DNA of 64,000 nucleotides. Source: Cohnella silvisoli (GTDB taxonomy: Bacteria; Bacillota; Bacilli; Paenibacillales; Paenibacillaceae). Within the stretch, counting starts at the first letter, position 1, and each line of letters begins with the position of its first letter. The notes below the pieces were generated by a model. The model was not told the origin of the DNA. It made no database searches and worked only from the letters and a program-made list of their open reading frames with translations. The stretch covers positions 620,001-684,000 of the forward strand of contig NZ_JAIOAP010000002.1 in NCBI RefSeq assembly GCF_021190915.1, read 5' to 3'. The translations under genes were made by a program, and so were the position numbers. Shown in pieces: positions 1 to 8,233 of this stretch.

Positions 1-226
1 CCACTGTCGCCGGCCCTAGAAAGAAGGTGATGACATCCCCTCCAACCTTATAACTCTCATAAGGAATGTCGCACAGGAGTAAGAAAACCATCATTCCGCC
101 CGCGGTCACGAATAAGGGGTGCAGCCATCTCCATCTTAGATTCAACCGCTGTGCAGCCACATAGAACAAGACTGTCAGGGCAATCCCGAATAACGGCTGA
201 TTATAGAGCTCCTTGAGCTGCGTCAT
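1..226 (-). CDS. LrgB/CidB-family membrane protein, 3' part outside window
   Basis: The minus-strand frame opens with ATG at 226 and runs off the window start, giving about 75 residues (MTQLKELYNQPLFGIALTV and on) with hydrophobic segments and the PLFGIALTVLFY opening typical of the LrgB/CidB family. Its ATG overlaps the stop of the upstream lrgA-like gene by four bases (ATGA), so the two are translationally coupled. LrgA/LrgB pairs are holin/antiholin-like membrane proteins; in Bacillus some pairs act in pyruvate transport. Which role applies cannot be told from this fragment. Confidence 0.8.
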   Translation of the reverse strand, partial: MTQLKELYNQPLFGIALTVLFYVAAQRLNLRWRWLHPLFVTAGGMMVFLLLCDIPYESYKVGGDVITFFLGPATV

Positions 227-567
227 TTCGTCTCCTCCTTACCCGCGAACCAAGAAGTAGACCATCCCGTTAGAAGAAGCACGGCAATCGCGCTCCCTAC
301 CATGCTTAAGGAAATCGCCACCCATTCGTCGCCGATTCTCGCGAAAAACGCAATCGTCCCAACGATCGTCGGCGCGAAAAATATCATGAAGTGCTTCAGC
401 AGAAAGTCCGCCGATTTCTCGATCCACTCCAGCTTAACCCATCCGCAGAACAAAGAAATCGCGAGTAAAATCAACCCGATAACGTTCGCGGGAAGCGGAA
501 TGCCAAGGAAATGGCGGGCGATGTAACCGATGAATTCATATCCTAGCAAAATAGCTAATCCTAGCAC
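223..567 (-). CDS. LrgA/CidA-family holin-like membrane protein
   Basis: A 114-residue, very hydrophobic protein with about four membrane segments. The family hallmark is the GIPLPANVIGLILL stretch (about residues 22-35), followed by the FAPTIVGTIAFF helix. The start is GTG at 567, preceded by a GGAGAG ribosome site. The stop overlaps the LrgB-like start. B. subtilis carries a comparable pair (ywbH-ywbG) near its own efe genes, so the neighbourhood is reminiscent of that locus (known synteny, recalled). Function, either control of autolysis or export/import of small organic acids, is not decided by sequence. Confidence 0.85.
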   Translation of the reverse strand: MLGLAILLGYEFIGYIARHFLGIPLPANVIGLILLAISLFCGWVKLEWIEKSADFLLKHFMIFFAPTIVGTIAFFARIGDEWVAISLSMVGSAIAVLLLTGWSTSWFAGKEETK

Positions 568-658
568 GTTCCCGCTCTCCTTTTTCCAATTAACGAAACG
601 GCCGAAAGACTGCTCACCGAACCGCGAAATCTTTTCTCTACTATACTACTTTCTATTG

Positions 659-709
659 AAAAGGGGCTATCCCCCAGGCCGTTTAGACCTGATTGGGATA
701 GCCCCTGTA
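659..709 (-). terminator. Terminator hairpin after efeB
   Basis: GGGGCTATCCC (663-673) pairs with GGGATAGCCCC (695-705), with an inner AGGTCTAAACGGCCT loop. On the minus strand the stem is followed by TTTTC. It lies just past the efeB stop and before the lrgA-like gene, so it should end the efeUOB transcript. A related palindrome lies at 63071-63112. Confidence 0.75.
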
Positions 710-712
710 TAT

Positions 713-1951
713 TTATGATTCCAAAATGTTCTGCCCGATATATTGTCCTTCGTGCAAGCCTCCCGGGCAGGCGAACATAGCGCTGGCAATGTGGGAAGTA
801 TACTCATTGAGCTTATCCTGTGATTGCATAAGCTTAAGCATCGGCACGAATTGCTCGTCGGGGTTTTTCTGATAGCTGATGAACAAAAGTCCCGCATTCA
901 CGTTGCCCGTCCGCAGGTCGACGCCATCCGTATACGAATAACCTCTGCGGTGGATGAGCTGCTTCGATTGCTTGGCAAGGCGCACGTGGGCGCTTTCCGG
1001 CATTCGGGACGGATCGACCTTATCGAATTCGTCTTTGGTGCCGTAGGATGCTCCCGAATCCTTATGTCGCCCGAACGTATCCTCCTGATCGCTAAGCGAA
1101 GACCGATCCCATACCTCAAGGAGCATGCGCACCTTTCGGTAAGCCATGTAAGTGCCGCCTTTCATCCAAGCCGGTTCGCCTTCGCCCGCCCATACGACGT
1201 CGTCGTAGCCGGTCGGTGTCTGATGAAGCCCGTTCGCCGTTCCGTCCTTAAACCCGAACAGGTTGCGAGGCGTTTTCCCGGGACTTCCGCTAATGAAACC
1301 TTCTTGAATCCAATTAAGCGTCGCGGAGCCCGTGGACAGTCGAATGAAATTTCGTACCGCATGGAAAGCGACTTGCTGATCCTCCGCGCACACTTGCACG
1401 CATACGTCCCCGCCTGACAAGAGCGGATCGATATTGTCTCGCGGCATGCGGGGAATATCTTTCAGGTAACGAGGAGTTTGGCTGGAAATGCCAAACCGGT
1501 CTTTGCCTTCCTGACTAAAGAACGTAGGCCCAAACCCGAATGTCACCGTTAGCTTCGAAGCCGGCAAGTCTACCGTTTCTCCCGTATCGCTTGGAGGCAG
1601 CAGCGGATTGTCACCCGTCTTCATTGTACCGCCCGCCGTACTCAAATCGCTGAAGCGCGTCCAATCCCGGAATAATCGAATGACGGCGGCCCGGTCCGAC
1701 GCGGTAATGCGGAAACTGGCTAAATACATATAAGTTTGCTGCGGAGTAATGATCCCGGCCTGGTGTTCACCGTACATCGGTATGAGGTCGCCGGCAGGTT
1801 CAGTCTCGTTAGCCGTTGAATTCGCGGGAACGACGGCGTTCTGGATCGCGCTCATTCCTGTTGCGCCGATTGCCAAGCCGACTCCAGCCACGGCCGACAT
1901 TTTCAGAAAATCACGCCTTGATATTCCCTCTTGTTTAGTTGATGCGTCCAT
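713..1951 (-). CDS. efeB: EfeB, Tat-exported DyP-type haem peroxidase
   Basis: 412 residues. A twin-arginine signal (SRRDFLK, residues 11-17) precedes a hydrophobic stretch to about residue 38, so the protein is exported folded with haem. The dye-decolourising peroxidase motif GFKDG (233-237, distal Asp236) and the probable proximal haem ligand His322 (HVRLAKQ) are present, as is the conserved RRGYSY near 335-340. In the EfeUOB system EfeB oxidises ferrous iron or processes haem at the cell surface and works with EfeO and EfeU. It is the last gene of efeU-efeO-efeB, 22 bases after efeO, with a GGGGAGAAGG ribosome site before ATG 1951. Length matches the family. Confidence 0.95.
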   Translation of the reverse strand: MDASTKQEGISRRDFLKMSAVAGVGLAIGATGMSAIQNAVVPANSTANETEPAGDLIPMYGEHQAGIITPQQTYMYLASFRITASDRAAVIRLFRDWTRFSDLSTAGGTMKTGDNPLLPPSDTGETVDLPASKLTVTFGFGPTFFSQEGKDRFGISSQTPRYLKDIPRMPRDNIDPLLSGGDVCVQVCAEDQQVAFHAVRNFIRLSTGSATLNWIQEGFISGSPGKTPRNLFGFKDGTANGLHQTPTGYDDVVWAGEGEPAWMKGGTYMAYRKVRMLLEVWDRSSLSDQEDTFGRHKDSGASYGTKDEFDKVDPSRMPESAHVRLAKQSKQLIHRRGYSYTDGVDLRTGNVNAGLLFISYQKNPDEQFVPMLKLMQSQDKLNEYTSHIASAMFACPGGLHEGQYIGQNILES

Positions 1952-1973
1952 TTCCTTCTCCCCTTCTATCGTC

Positions 1974-3146
1974 CTAAAGGATACTCGCCGTTTGGGACAT
2001 CAAGTTGGACAGCTGGCTAAGCTGATCGCTGATCAAACGGATTTGTTCGGTCGTCAGCTTATCGTAGGTTACGTATTGACCGTTATTCTGATGGCTCTGA
2101 AGCGTACCTTCTAACAGCAGGAATTGCTTATCCAGTTGATCGCCTAGTTCCGGATTTTTTTCATTCAAGGCGGGAATGATCGCTAAATATACGGTTTTCG
2201 AACCATCGACGTTCGCCGCGAAATCGACTAAATCGGTGTGGGAATACAATTCCTCTTCACCCGTGATTTTCGACGTTGCCGCTTCGTTCAGGAGCTCCAT
2301 CGCGCCGGCAACCATTGCCTTCGGCTCCAATTCGATCGATTTTACTTTCTGAAGAAGTTCCTCGGTATCTTTAATCAATTGATCGGCGTATTTCTCTTGG
2401 CCCGCTAACGATTTGTCCAGCCATAACGCCTTCTCGATGCGGTGAAAACCGCTCCACGTGCTTTCATCCTCGACGTCGGCCAGACGGGCATCGATTCTCG
2501 GATCGAGATCTCCGAAGCTTTCGGCAATCGGCTCGATGTTCTCGAAGTAAACCCGGGCTTTCGTATATTCCAGCTTCGCTTGCTCCACGTTGCCCGCTTT
2601 AACGGCTTCGGCGAACAGCTTCGTCTCGCTTGCAAGTTTCTCGGCTTGCTCTACGACGTAAACCTTATAGTTAGCTACCGCTTTGGTCAGAAGCTCCGAT
2701 GTGCTGCCCGTCGTTTCCTTTGCGTTCAGCAAAGCCGTTAATGCTTCTTGCAGCTTGCCTGCAGTTATTTTCAGAGCGTCGAAATCCACTTTGTCGTAAG
2801 CCGAAGCGGAGTAAATCGGCATCGCGTATTTTTCCACTTCCGTATATTCAAGCGGAAATACTTGACGTACCGCGTTCTCGTAAGACAGCCAAGCTTCGTT
2901 GATCGATTTGCCAAGGCGCTTGACCTCCGCGGCATCCTTCTTGTCGATCGCTTCCTGCAGCTTCTTCGTCTCTTCCTGCAATGCTGCCGTTCCTTGCTGT
3001 ATAGCGCTCTTATCTCCCGATGGAGCCGCGCTTTGCTGGACTGAACCCTCGGTAACGGGTTGATTTGCATTTTCTTTACCGCAGGCGCTTAGCAATAATA
3101 GTGAAGAAGCAAGAATTACGCTGGCTAATTTGTATGATCTATTCAT
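1974..3146 (-). CDS. efeO: EfeO/EfeM-type iron-binding lipoprotein (imelysin, M75)
   Basis: 390 residues with a lipoprotein signal (LLLLSAC, lipidated Cys22), so it is anchored outside the membrane. The C-terminal M75/imelysin domain carries the HxxE metal motif as HRIE (235-238), in the usual WSGFHRIEKALW setting. The region between about residues 45 and 140 is helical and lacks the cupredoxin seen in E. coli EfeO, so it is closer to the M75-only EfeM kind. It is thought to pass iron to the EfeU permease. It lies between efeU (25 bases upstream) and efeB in one operon. The family is clear; the exact iron species handled is not visible. Confidence 0.93.
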   Translation of the reverse strand: MNRSYKLASVILASSLLLLSACGKENANQPVTEGSVQQSAAPSGDKSAIQQGTAALQEETKKLQEAIDKKDAAEVKRLGKSINEAWLSYENAVRQVFPLEYTEVEKYAMPIYSASAYDKVDFDALKITAGKLQEALTALLNAKETTGSTSELLTKAVANYKVYVVEQAEKLASETKLFAEAVKAGNVEQAKLEYTKARVYFENIEPIAESFGDLDPRIDARLADVEDESTWSGFHRIEKALWLDKSLAGQEKYADQLIKDTEELLQKVKSIELEPKAMVAGAMELLNEAATSKITGEEELYSHTDLVDFAANVDGSKTVYLAIIPALNEKNPELGDQLDKQFLLLEGTLQSHQNNGQYVTYDKLTTEQIRLISDQLSQLSNLMSQTASIL

Positions 3147-3171
3147 TATGAATCCCCCGTCGATTGACCGT

Positions 3172-4683
3172 TTAAGCCATCATTTTCTTATTCGCGCGTT
3201 TACTGACCAGACTCTGAAGGACGACTACCGCAATTCCCGTCAATAAGAAGAGCAACTGCGGAAGCGTGCTGTACCAAGATGGGTACAGGCTGATGGATAC
3301 GTGCTCCGGCAAGTATTCCTGAACCGTTGAAGGCAGAACGCCAGCCATCTGAAGGCTATGTATGCCTGAACCCATGAACTTAAAGCAAAGGTAAAATACG
3401 ATGACGCTTGATACTAGGAATACGGGGCGGACCGGAAGCCGTGCACCCGCTTTGATCATGATGAACGCGCACACGCCGAGAATCCCGAACCCGGCGGCAA
3501 TACCTGCAGCGAGCTCGCTCGCCGGCATTTTGCCCACCATGCCGATAAGGAAAATAACCGTCTCCAACCCTTCCCGCACAATAGCGAAGAAAGCGAGCAG
3601 CGCGAGCGAAACCATTTTCCCTCCGGTCAGCGCCTGCGTACTCTTCGATTCCAAAAACCGGTTCCATCGCTTAACGTCGGAATTCCGATGCAGCCAGTAA
3701 CTTACATAGAGCAGCAGCACGCTCGCGAATACGCCGGTCCAACCGTTGATGAGCGAATTGTTGCGTCCGAACGCGCTCGACGACAACAGAAAAGCAACGG
3801 CAAACCCAACAGTAACGCACAATGCCGCGCCGGCGGTCGTTCCTCCGATCACCCATCGCTTAGCGGGTCTCGAATTCGATTTTCTAGCGTACATAAGAAG
3901 GGTTCCTACTACGAGCAATCCCTCTATCCCTTCCCGGAGCGGTATCAAGGCGGCGTCCCACCATGAATATTGCGCATCGATGAGCGGAGTTAGAGAAGTA
4001 ATCATTCGTTCGACGATAGGCTGGGCTTGTTCTCGTTTGTCGGAACTGGACAAGTAGCCGTCCAGCAATACGAGGTCCCTCTCGGCATGATTGTACACGC
4101 TCTGCGATTGGCTAACGATATCGCCTTCGACGGACAGCCATTGCCGCTGGAGCATCTTCACTTCGCTCAGAGCCTCAGGCCAGGCCTGCTTGGCCATAAG
4201 GTCGCCCGCTTGCCGTAGCTTCATGACATAGGCGCTCAAAGTCATCCTTTGTTTTCCGTCGTTATCGGTGTAGGCTCCGTCCGCGTAATTTCGCAGCGAG
4301 AATTGCAACGCTCCGGCTTCACCTGCCGCTTGTTTAACGTCCTTGTTCAGAAACGCGAGCGAAAGGCTGGCGATTTGACGATCGATCTCAAGCGACATAT
4401 CTAGCGAATTTTGTTTTACGGTTTTCTTGTTCGCGGTCCACCATTTTTTAATGAGCCCGAATGCTTCGGATCCCTGCTCCAAGTTCCCAGCCTGCAAATA
4501 CGCGTCCATTTCTTCGGCTGCCTTGAGAGTTGACCCTATTAACCCTATCTCCGAGCTCGATGTGGCCGATTTAGCAGAGGAATGGGGAGTTGGACAAATT
4601 AAAAAAAACAATGCGGCGACCAAAATAAATGCACAAACCGTCGTGAAAAGCGCATTAGCATTCCACTGGCCCGTGCTTTTCAT
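3172..4683 (-). CDS. efeU: EfeU, FTR1-family iron permease
   Basis: About 503 residues from ATG 4683. That start is preferred because it has a GAGGGG ribosome site, while the farther upstream ATG (4743) lies inside the Fur box and next to the predicted transcription start. After a membrane anchor and an extracytoplasmic helical region of about 190 residues comes a seven-helix FTR1 domain with both iron motifs, REGIE (about 250-254) and REGLE (about 370-374). FTR1 permeases import iron coupled to oxidation by a partner, here EfeB with EfeO. First gene of the operon; its promoter carries a Fur site, so expression should rise when iron is scarce. Confidence 0.94.
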   Translation of the reverse strand: MKSTGQWNANALFTTVCAFILVAALFFLICPTPHSSAKSATSSSEIGLIGSTLKAAEEMDAYLQAGNLEQGSEAFGLIKKWWTANKKTVKQNSLDMSLEIDRQIASLSLAFLNKDVKQAAGEAGALQFSLRNYADGAYTDNDGKQRMTLSAYVMKLRQAGDLMAKQAWPEALSEVKMLQRQWLSVEGDIVSQSQSVYNHAERDLVLLDGYLSSSDKREQAQPIVERMITSLTPLIDAQYSWWDAALIPLREGIEGLLVVGTLLMYARKSNSRPAKRWVIGGTTAGAALCVTVGFAVAFLLSSSAFGRNNSLINGWTGVFASVLLLYVSYWLHRNSDVKRWNRFLESKSTQALTGGKMVSLALLAFFAIVREGLETVIFLIGMVGKMPASELAAGIAAGFGILGVCAFIMIKAGARLPVRPVFLVSSVIVFYLCFKFMGSGIHSLQMAGVLPSTVQEYLPEHVSISLYPSWYSTLPQLLFLLTGIAVVVLQSLVSKRANKKMMA

Positions 4684-4727
4684 TCTGACTGCCCCCTCGC
4701 TGCCATTGAAATAGGTTCTCATTCGAG

Positions 4728-4742
4728 TGATAATAATTCTCA
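4728..4742 (-). promoter_or_regulatory. Fur box of the efeUOB operon
   Basis: TGATAATAATTCTCA matches the Bacillus 7-1-7 Fur consensus TGATAATNATTATCA at all but one position. It sits just downstream of the predicted transcription start, between the promoter and the efeU start, where Fur bound with iron would block initiation. Confidence 0.85.
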
Positions 4743-4754
4743 ATACTCAGGATT

Positions 4755-4783
4755 ATTATAGTCATCCCGTTTCCTTGTGTCAA
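4755..4783 (-). promoter_or_regulatory. Sigma-A promoter of efeUOB
   Basis: On the minus strand, a consensus -35 box TTGACA (4778-4783) and a consensus -10 box TATAAT (4755-4760) are separated by exactly 17 bases. Transcription should start near 4748. The -35 box is only 14 bases from the stop codon of the upstream response-regulator gene. Confidence 0.9.
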
Positions 4784-4796
4784 TTGTATTTATTGT

Positions 4797-5486
4797 CTAA
4801 ATTCGCAGCCGGTATCCCGCGCCCCATACCGTTTCGATATATTGCGGATTTGCCGGTGCCGATTCTATCTTCTCTCTTAACTTCCGAATATGAACGGTTA
4901 CGGTCTGGGCATCGCCCATGGCGTCGAATCCCCAAAGCCGTTCGAATAAATGGTCTTTACTGAACACCCTGTTCGGATGGGCAGCCAGAAAATAAAGCAT
5001 ATCGAATTCTTTATTCGTCAGAATAACTTCTGCTTCTCCCTTAAAAACCATTCGAGAATCGGGGTCGATCCGCAGTCCGCGAATTTCCAATTCGTTAGTC
5101 GCTGCCTTGTTTCCTTTCAGCCTATCGTACCGTGATAAATGCGCTTTAATTCGCGCCACTAGCTCCGCGGGTTTGAAGGGCTTCGTCATATAATCGTCAG
5201 CTCCCAAGCCCAAGCCTCGGATCATATCGACATCCTCCCTGCGCGCTGTAACCATCAGAATCGGAATATCCAACCGTTCGCGGATTTGCCAGCACAAATC
5301 GAAACCGCTAACCTTCGGAAGCATCAGGTCGAGAACGATTAGATCGTATTTGCCGGACAGCCCCATGCTTAATCCATCCTCGCCATTATCGGCAATGTCC
5401 GCCTTAAATCCATTGATTAACAAATAATCCCTTTCAAGCTCCGCTATGCTGTGCTCATCTTCCACGATCAGGATGGTTTTACTCAT
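4797..5486 (-). CDS. OmpR/PhoB-family response regulator
   Basis: 229 residues: receiver domain (about 1-120) with acidic pair near residues 10-11, phospho-acceptor Asp53 (VLDLMLP) and Lys102 in the MTKPFKP switch, then a winged-helix DNA-binding domain (about 130-229) ending in the usual VRGVGYRL-like segment, here VWGAGYRLRI. The start overlaps the end of the kinase gene by eight bases, so they are a cognate pair. No dedicated promoter is seen. The targets are not evident; neighbours are the efe operon downstream and an exporter and glycosyltransferase upstream. Confidence 0.93.
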   Translation of the reverse strand: MSKTILIVEDEHSIAELERDYLLINGFKADIADNGEDGLSMGLSGKYDLIVLDLMLPKVSGFDLCWQIRERLDIPILMVTARREDVDMIRGLGLGADDYMTKPFKPAELVARIKAHLSRYDRLKGNKAATNELEIRGLRIDPDSRMVFKGEAEVILTNKEFDMLYFLAAHPNRVFSKDHLFERLWGFDAMGDAQTVTVHIRKLREKIESAPANPQYIETVWGAGYRLRI

Positions 5487-6960
5487 CTTTTCCGCCCCGT
5501 TCTATGTGAATTGGCATCGTAATGATAATCCGCAATCCTTCACCGAGAGTGCTGGACGCACGAATATCTCCTCCGTGCCCTTCCATGATTTGCTTGGCGA
5601 TGGCAAGACCTAATCCCGTCCCGCCGGTGTAGGCGTTGCGGGATTGTTCCGCCCGATAAAAGCGATCGAATATATAAGGAAGCGCCGCTTCGGATATGCC
5701 AGGTCCATTATCCTCAATAACAATAGTTACGATATTCTCTTCGTCGCTGACGAGAATTCGGATAGTTTTGCTTTTTTTGTCCATATATCTAAGGCTATTC
5801 TGAATGATATTGGTGAGCACTCTTCTGAAATTATCCCGATCCATTAACACGTACGTTCCTTGATCCAAGTCCATGTCGGTTTCGAATCGAACGTCGATTT
5901 TGTCCAATTCGAATTTCAATTCCTCGGCCCAATCCGATAGAAAAGCGTAAATAGGCACCTGCTCGAAATGAAACGGAAGTCGTTTCAGGTCCAGCTTGGA
6001 ATAGAGGAACAATTCATTGATAAGATGATCCATCTCTTCGGCCTTGGCCGAAATGGTTCGGATATATTTCTCCGTCTTCTCCGGAGAGTCGGCAATGCCT
6101 TCAAGAATGCCGTCCACGTATCCTTGGATTGCGGTGATCGGGGTTTTCAAATCGTGCGAAATATTCGATACGAGCTCTTTACGGTTTTCTTCGTATTGCA
6201 TCTGGATGCGAATCGATTGCTGCAGCCGATCCCGCATTTCTTCGAAGGCTAAGCCCAATTGGCCGATCTCGTCCTTTCCGCGAACCTTAACGTGAAAGTC
6301 CAAATCGCCTTCCTTGATTAATTTAGCTGCATTTCGCAAGTCTCGTAGCGGTCTGATAATATTTTTGGACATCAAATAAGTGAGAAGGACATGCGTTGCG
6401 ATTAATACAACGAGGAGCAGGCCGAGCACTAACGGGAAATACTGCCGGGCTAAATGTACGAGCGGGTCCACTCGTGTCACGAGAAATAAGCTAACCGGCT
6501 GACGTGCCGCCGATAAGATATCGTTCTGTATATAGGAGTAGTATTCGTTCTCGAAAAAATGCGCGGGCGTCTTTTCCCGATAGTTCGTTTTACGAAATCC
6601 GGGCAAGCTGGCGATAAAATCTTTGCGCTCCCGAATCCCTTCAGATGCATAACCCGTTTCCCCGTTAATTCGGATAACAAGATACGTTTCTTTGGAGCTG
6701 ATCTCTTTGGATATTTCGTCCAAATAATGACGATCCGCGAGCAGCGAAGGATTCTGAACGATCGTCCGCTTAATTAAATGATAAAACTCGTCTTCCTCGA
6801 ACCCTTCCGCTTTCGATTCGTAGAAGTGTTGCAAATTTTGCAAATCCCCGCGGAAAAAGAACACGAGAGACAAGGCCATTAAGACGAGGAGCAGCAGAGG
6901 AACTACAAGCATTGCCGCATAGGACAGCAGTAACTTCATTCGGATGGACATCGGCTTCAT
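5479..6960 (-). CDS. Membrane sensor histidine kinase
   Basis: 493 residues. Two membrane helices (about 10-33 and 173-197) flank an extracytoplasmic sensor domain of about 140 residues, then HAMP (about 198-250), HisKA with His269 in SNISHDLKTP, and HATPase_c with the N box (NIIQNSLRYM), DNGPGIS and GGTGLGLAIA. It should phosphorylate Asp53 of the overlapping response regulator. ATG 6960 is very close to a GCGGGG ribosome site; the second ATG three codons on has better spacing, so the true start may be 6951. The sensor domain is not a family I can name. Confidence 0.92.
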   Translation of the reverse strand: MKPMSIRMKLLLSYAAMLVVPLLLLVLMALSLVFFFRGDLQNLQHFYESKAEGFEEDEFYHLIKRTIVQNPSLLADRHYLDEISKEISSKETYLVIRINGETGYASEGIRERKDFIASLPGFRKTNYREKTPAHFFENEYYSYIQNDILSAARQPVSLFLVTRVDPLVHLARQYFPLVLGLLLVVLIATHVLLTYLMSKNIIRPLRDLRNAAKLIKEGDLDFHVKVRGKDEIGQLGLAFEEMRDRLQQSIRIQMQYEENRKELVSNISHDLKTPITAIQGYVDGILEGIADSPEKTEKYIRTISAKAEEMDHLINELFLYSKLDLKRLPFHFEQVPIYAFLSDWAEELKFELDKIDVRFETDMDLDQGTYVLMDRDNFRRVLTNIIQNSLRYMDKKSKTIRILVSDEENIVTIVIEDNGPGISEAALPYIFDRFYRAEQSRNAYTGGTGLGLAIAKQIMEGHGGDIRASSTLGEGLRIIITMPIHIERGGKDE

Positions 6961-7021
6961 TCCCCGCTTCTATCATGAATCCCATCTTACCTAATAAAGA
7001 TTAGAAATTGCTGAGAAGCCT

Positions 7022-8233
7022 TCAATAACGGACTTCAACCTCAACCGTTTGTCGTTCCTTGTCATAGAAACCGATTGGCGTGATTAGATAGATCAAGCCG
7101 ATCAGCGCGAATAAACCCGAACTGACGAGGAACGGCAATGTCAGCCTATGTCCGCCAGCAAGCCAGCTTCCGATCAAAGGACCGATAACTACGCCCATTC
7201 CTTCTACGGAGGACAAGATGCCCCAGCCCATCCCTTTCGAATCTTCCGGCACGTAACGGGCCATCATCGCGTTCCAAGCGGGAAGCAAGGTAGCATACGC
7301 ACAGCCCATCACGATGGAAATCACGGCAACGCTAGCAAAGGTTTCGACGTAGGACAGAGCATAGAGCGCTCCGGCAAAAACGCTAAAGCCGATCACGAGA
7401 AACCATTTTCCTTCGAAAGCGTCGAACAGCTTGCCCATCGGAATGAGAGCGATGACGGCGCTTGCGCCTCCCGCCATCATGACGATGGAAAACTGCGAAT
7501 GGGTCAACGCAAGATGTTCCGTCGAGAAGGTGGATAGAACCGGTACAAGTATACCGGCAGCCGTTGTCTGAAGCAGCATGCCCGGGAGGAGAAACCGCGC
7601 TTTCTTCATTTTCTCCACTAGGGAAGCCAACTGCTCTTTGAGTGGAATGTTCCCAAGCGAATAAGACCGTTTAGGAATACTCGTCGTAAGGGCCAATGCC
7701 CATCCCGAAACAATGAAAGCCAGAACAATGAGAAACGCAATGCGATTTCCTAAATCCATCGCGTATCCGATCAAGATTGGGCCCGATCCTAACCCAGCTA
7801 ACCAATAGACGTACAATACGCCCATTTGCGCCGCGCGATTTTTCTCCTCCACCCGCCCTAAGCAAATCAGCCATACGGGAGACAGCCCCATTCCGAGCAA
7901 GCAGGCAGCCGCTATCAGAAGCCATTCGTTGTTGGCGGACGCCATTAGCCCTAATCCAGCAGTTGCCAATGCATAACCTGCATGAAGAACAAGCCGTGGA
8001 TAACGGTCAAGCCAATAACCGACCAAACTTTTAATTAAAGCGTCCGTCAAGTAATGCAAAGAAACCGCCAGACCGACTACGGATAACGAGATCCCGTGAC
8101 GAGAGATCGCAAAGGAAGGCATAAGAACGACCATTATCGCTCCTCGCACCCACTCTATGCCGAATAGCTGAAAACATAGCTTGCGGAATGGATCCGAACC
8201 CGATCTTGAGCGCATGTTTTTAAGGGTATCCAT
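7022..8233 (-). CDS. MFS transporter, drug/solute exporter type
   Basis: 403 residues with about twelve membrane helices. Helix 2 is followed by GYWLDRYPRL, the MFS loop 2-3 motif in degenerate form. The start overlaps the end of the glycosyltransferase gene by 14 bases, so the two are translationally linked. The kinase gene follows after 61 bases without a clear terminator, which could make glycosyltransferase-MFS-kinase-regulator one transcript. The substrate cannot be told from sequence; partnership with a lipid glycosyltransferase would fit export of a lipid or envelope-active compound (inference). Confidence 0.82.
   Translation of the reverse strand: MDTLKNMRSRSGSDPFRKLCFQLFGIEWVRGAIMVVLMPSFAISRHGISLSVVGLAVSLHYLTDALIKSLVGYWLDRYPRLVLHAGYALATAGLGLMASANNEWLLIAAACLLGMGLSPVWLICLGRVEEKNRAAQMGVLYVYWLAGLGSGPILIGYAMDLGNRIAFLIVLAFIVSGWALALTTSIPKRSYSLGNIPLKEQLASLVEKMKKARFLLPGMLLQTTAAGILVPVLSTFSTEHLALTHSQFSIVMMAGGASAVIALIPMGKLFDAFEGKWFLVIGFSVFAGALYALSYVETFASVAVISIVMGCAYATLLPAWNAMMARYVPEDSKGMGWGILSSVEGMGVVIGPLIGSWLAGGHRLTLPFLVSSGLFALIGLIYLITPIGFYDKERQTVEVEVRY

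Noticed and set aside
824..1417. 197-codon plus-strand frame opposite efeB
   Set aside because: efeB on the other strand has clear family motifs; the antisense frame has none.
4684..4743. Extended N-terminus of EfeU
   Set aside because: The upstream ATG lies in the Fur box and next to the predicted transcription start; the ATG at 4683 has a good ribosome site.
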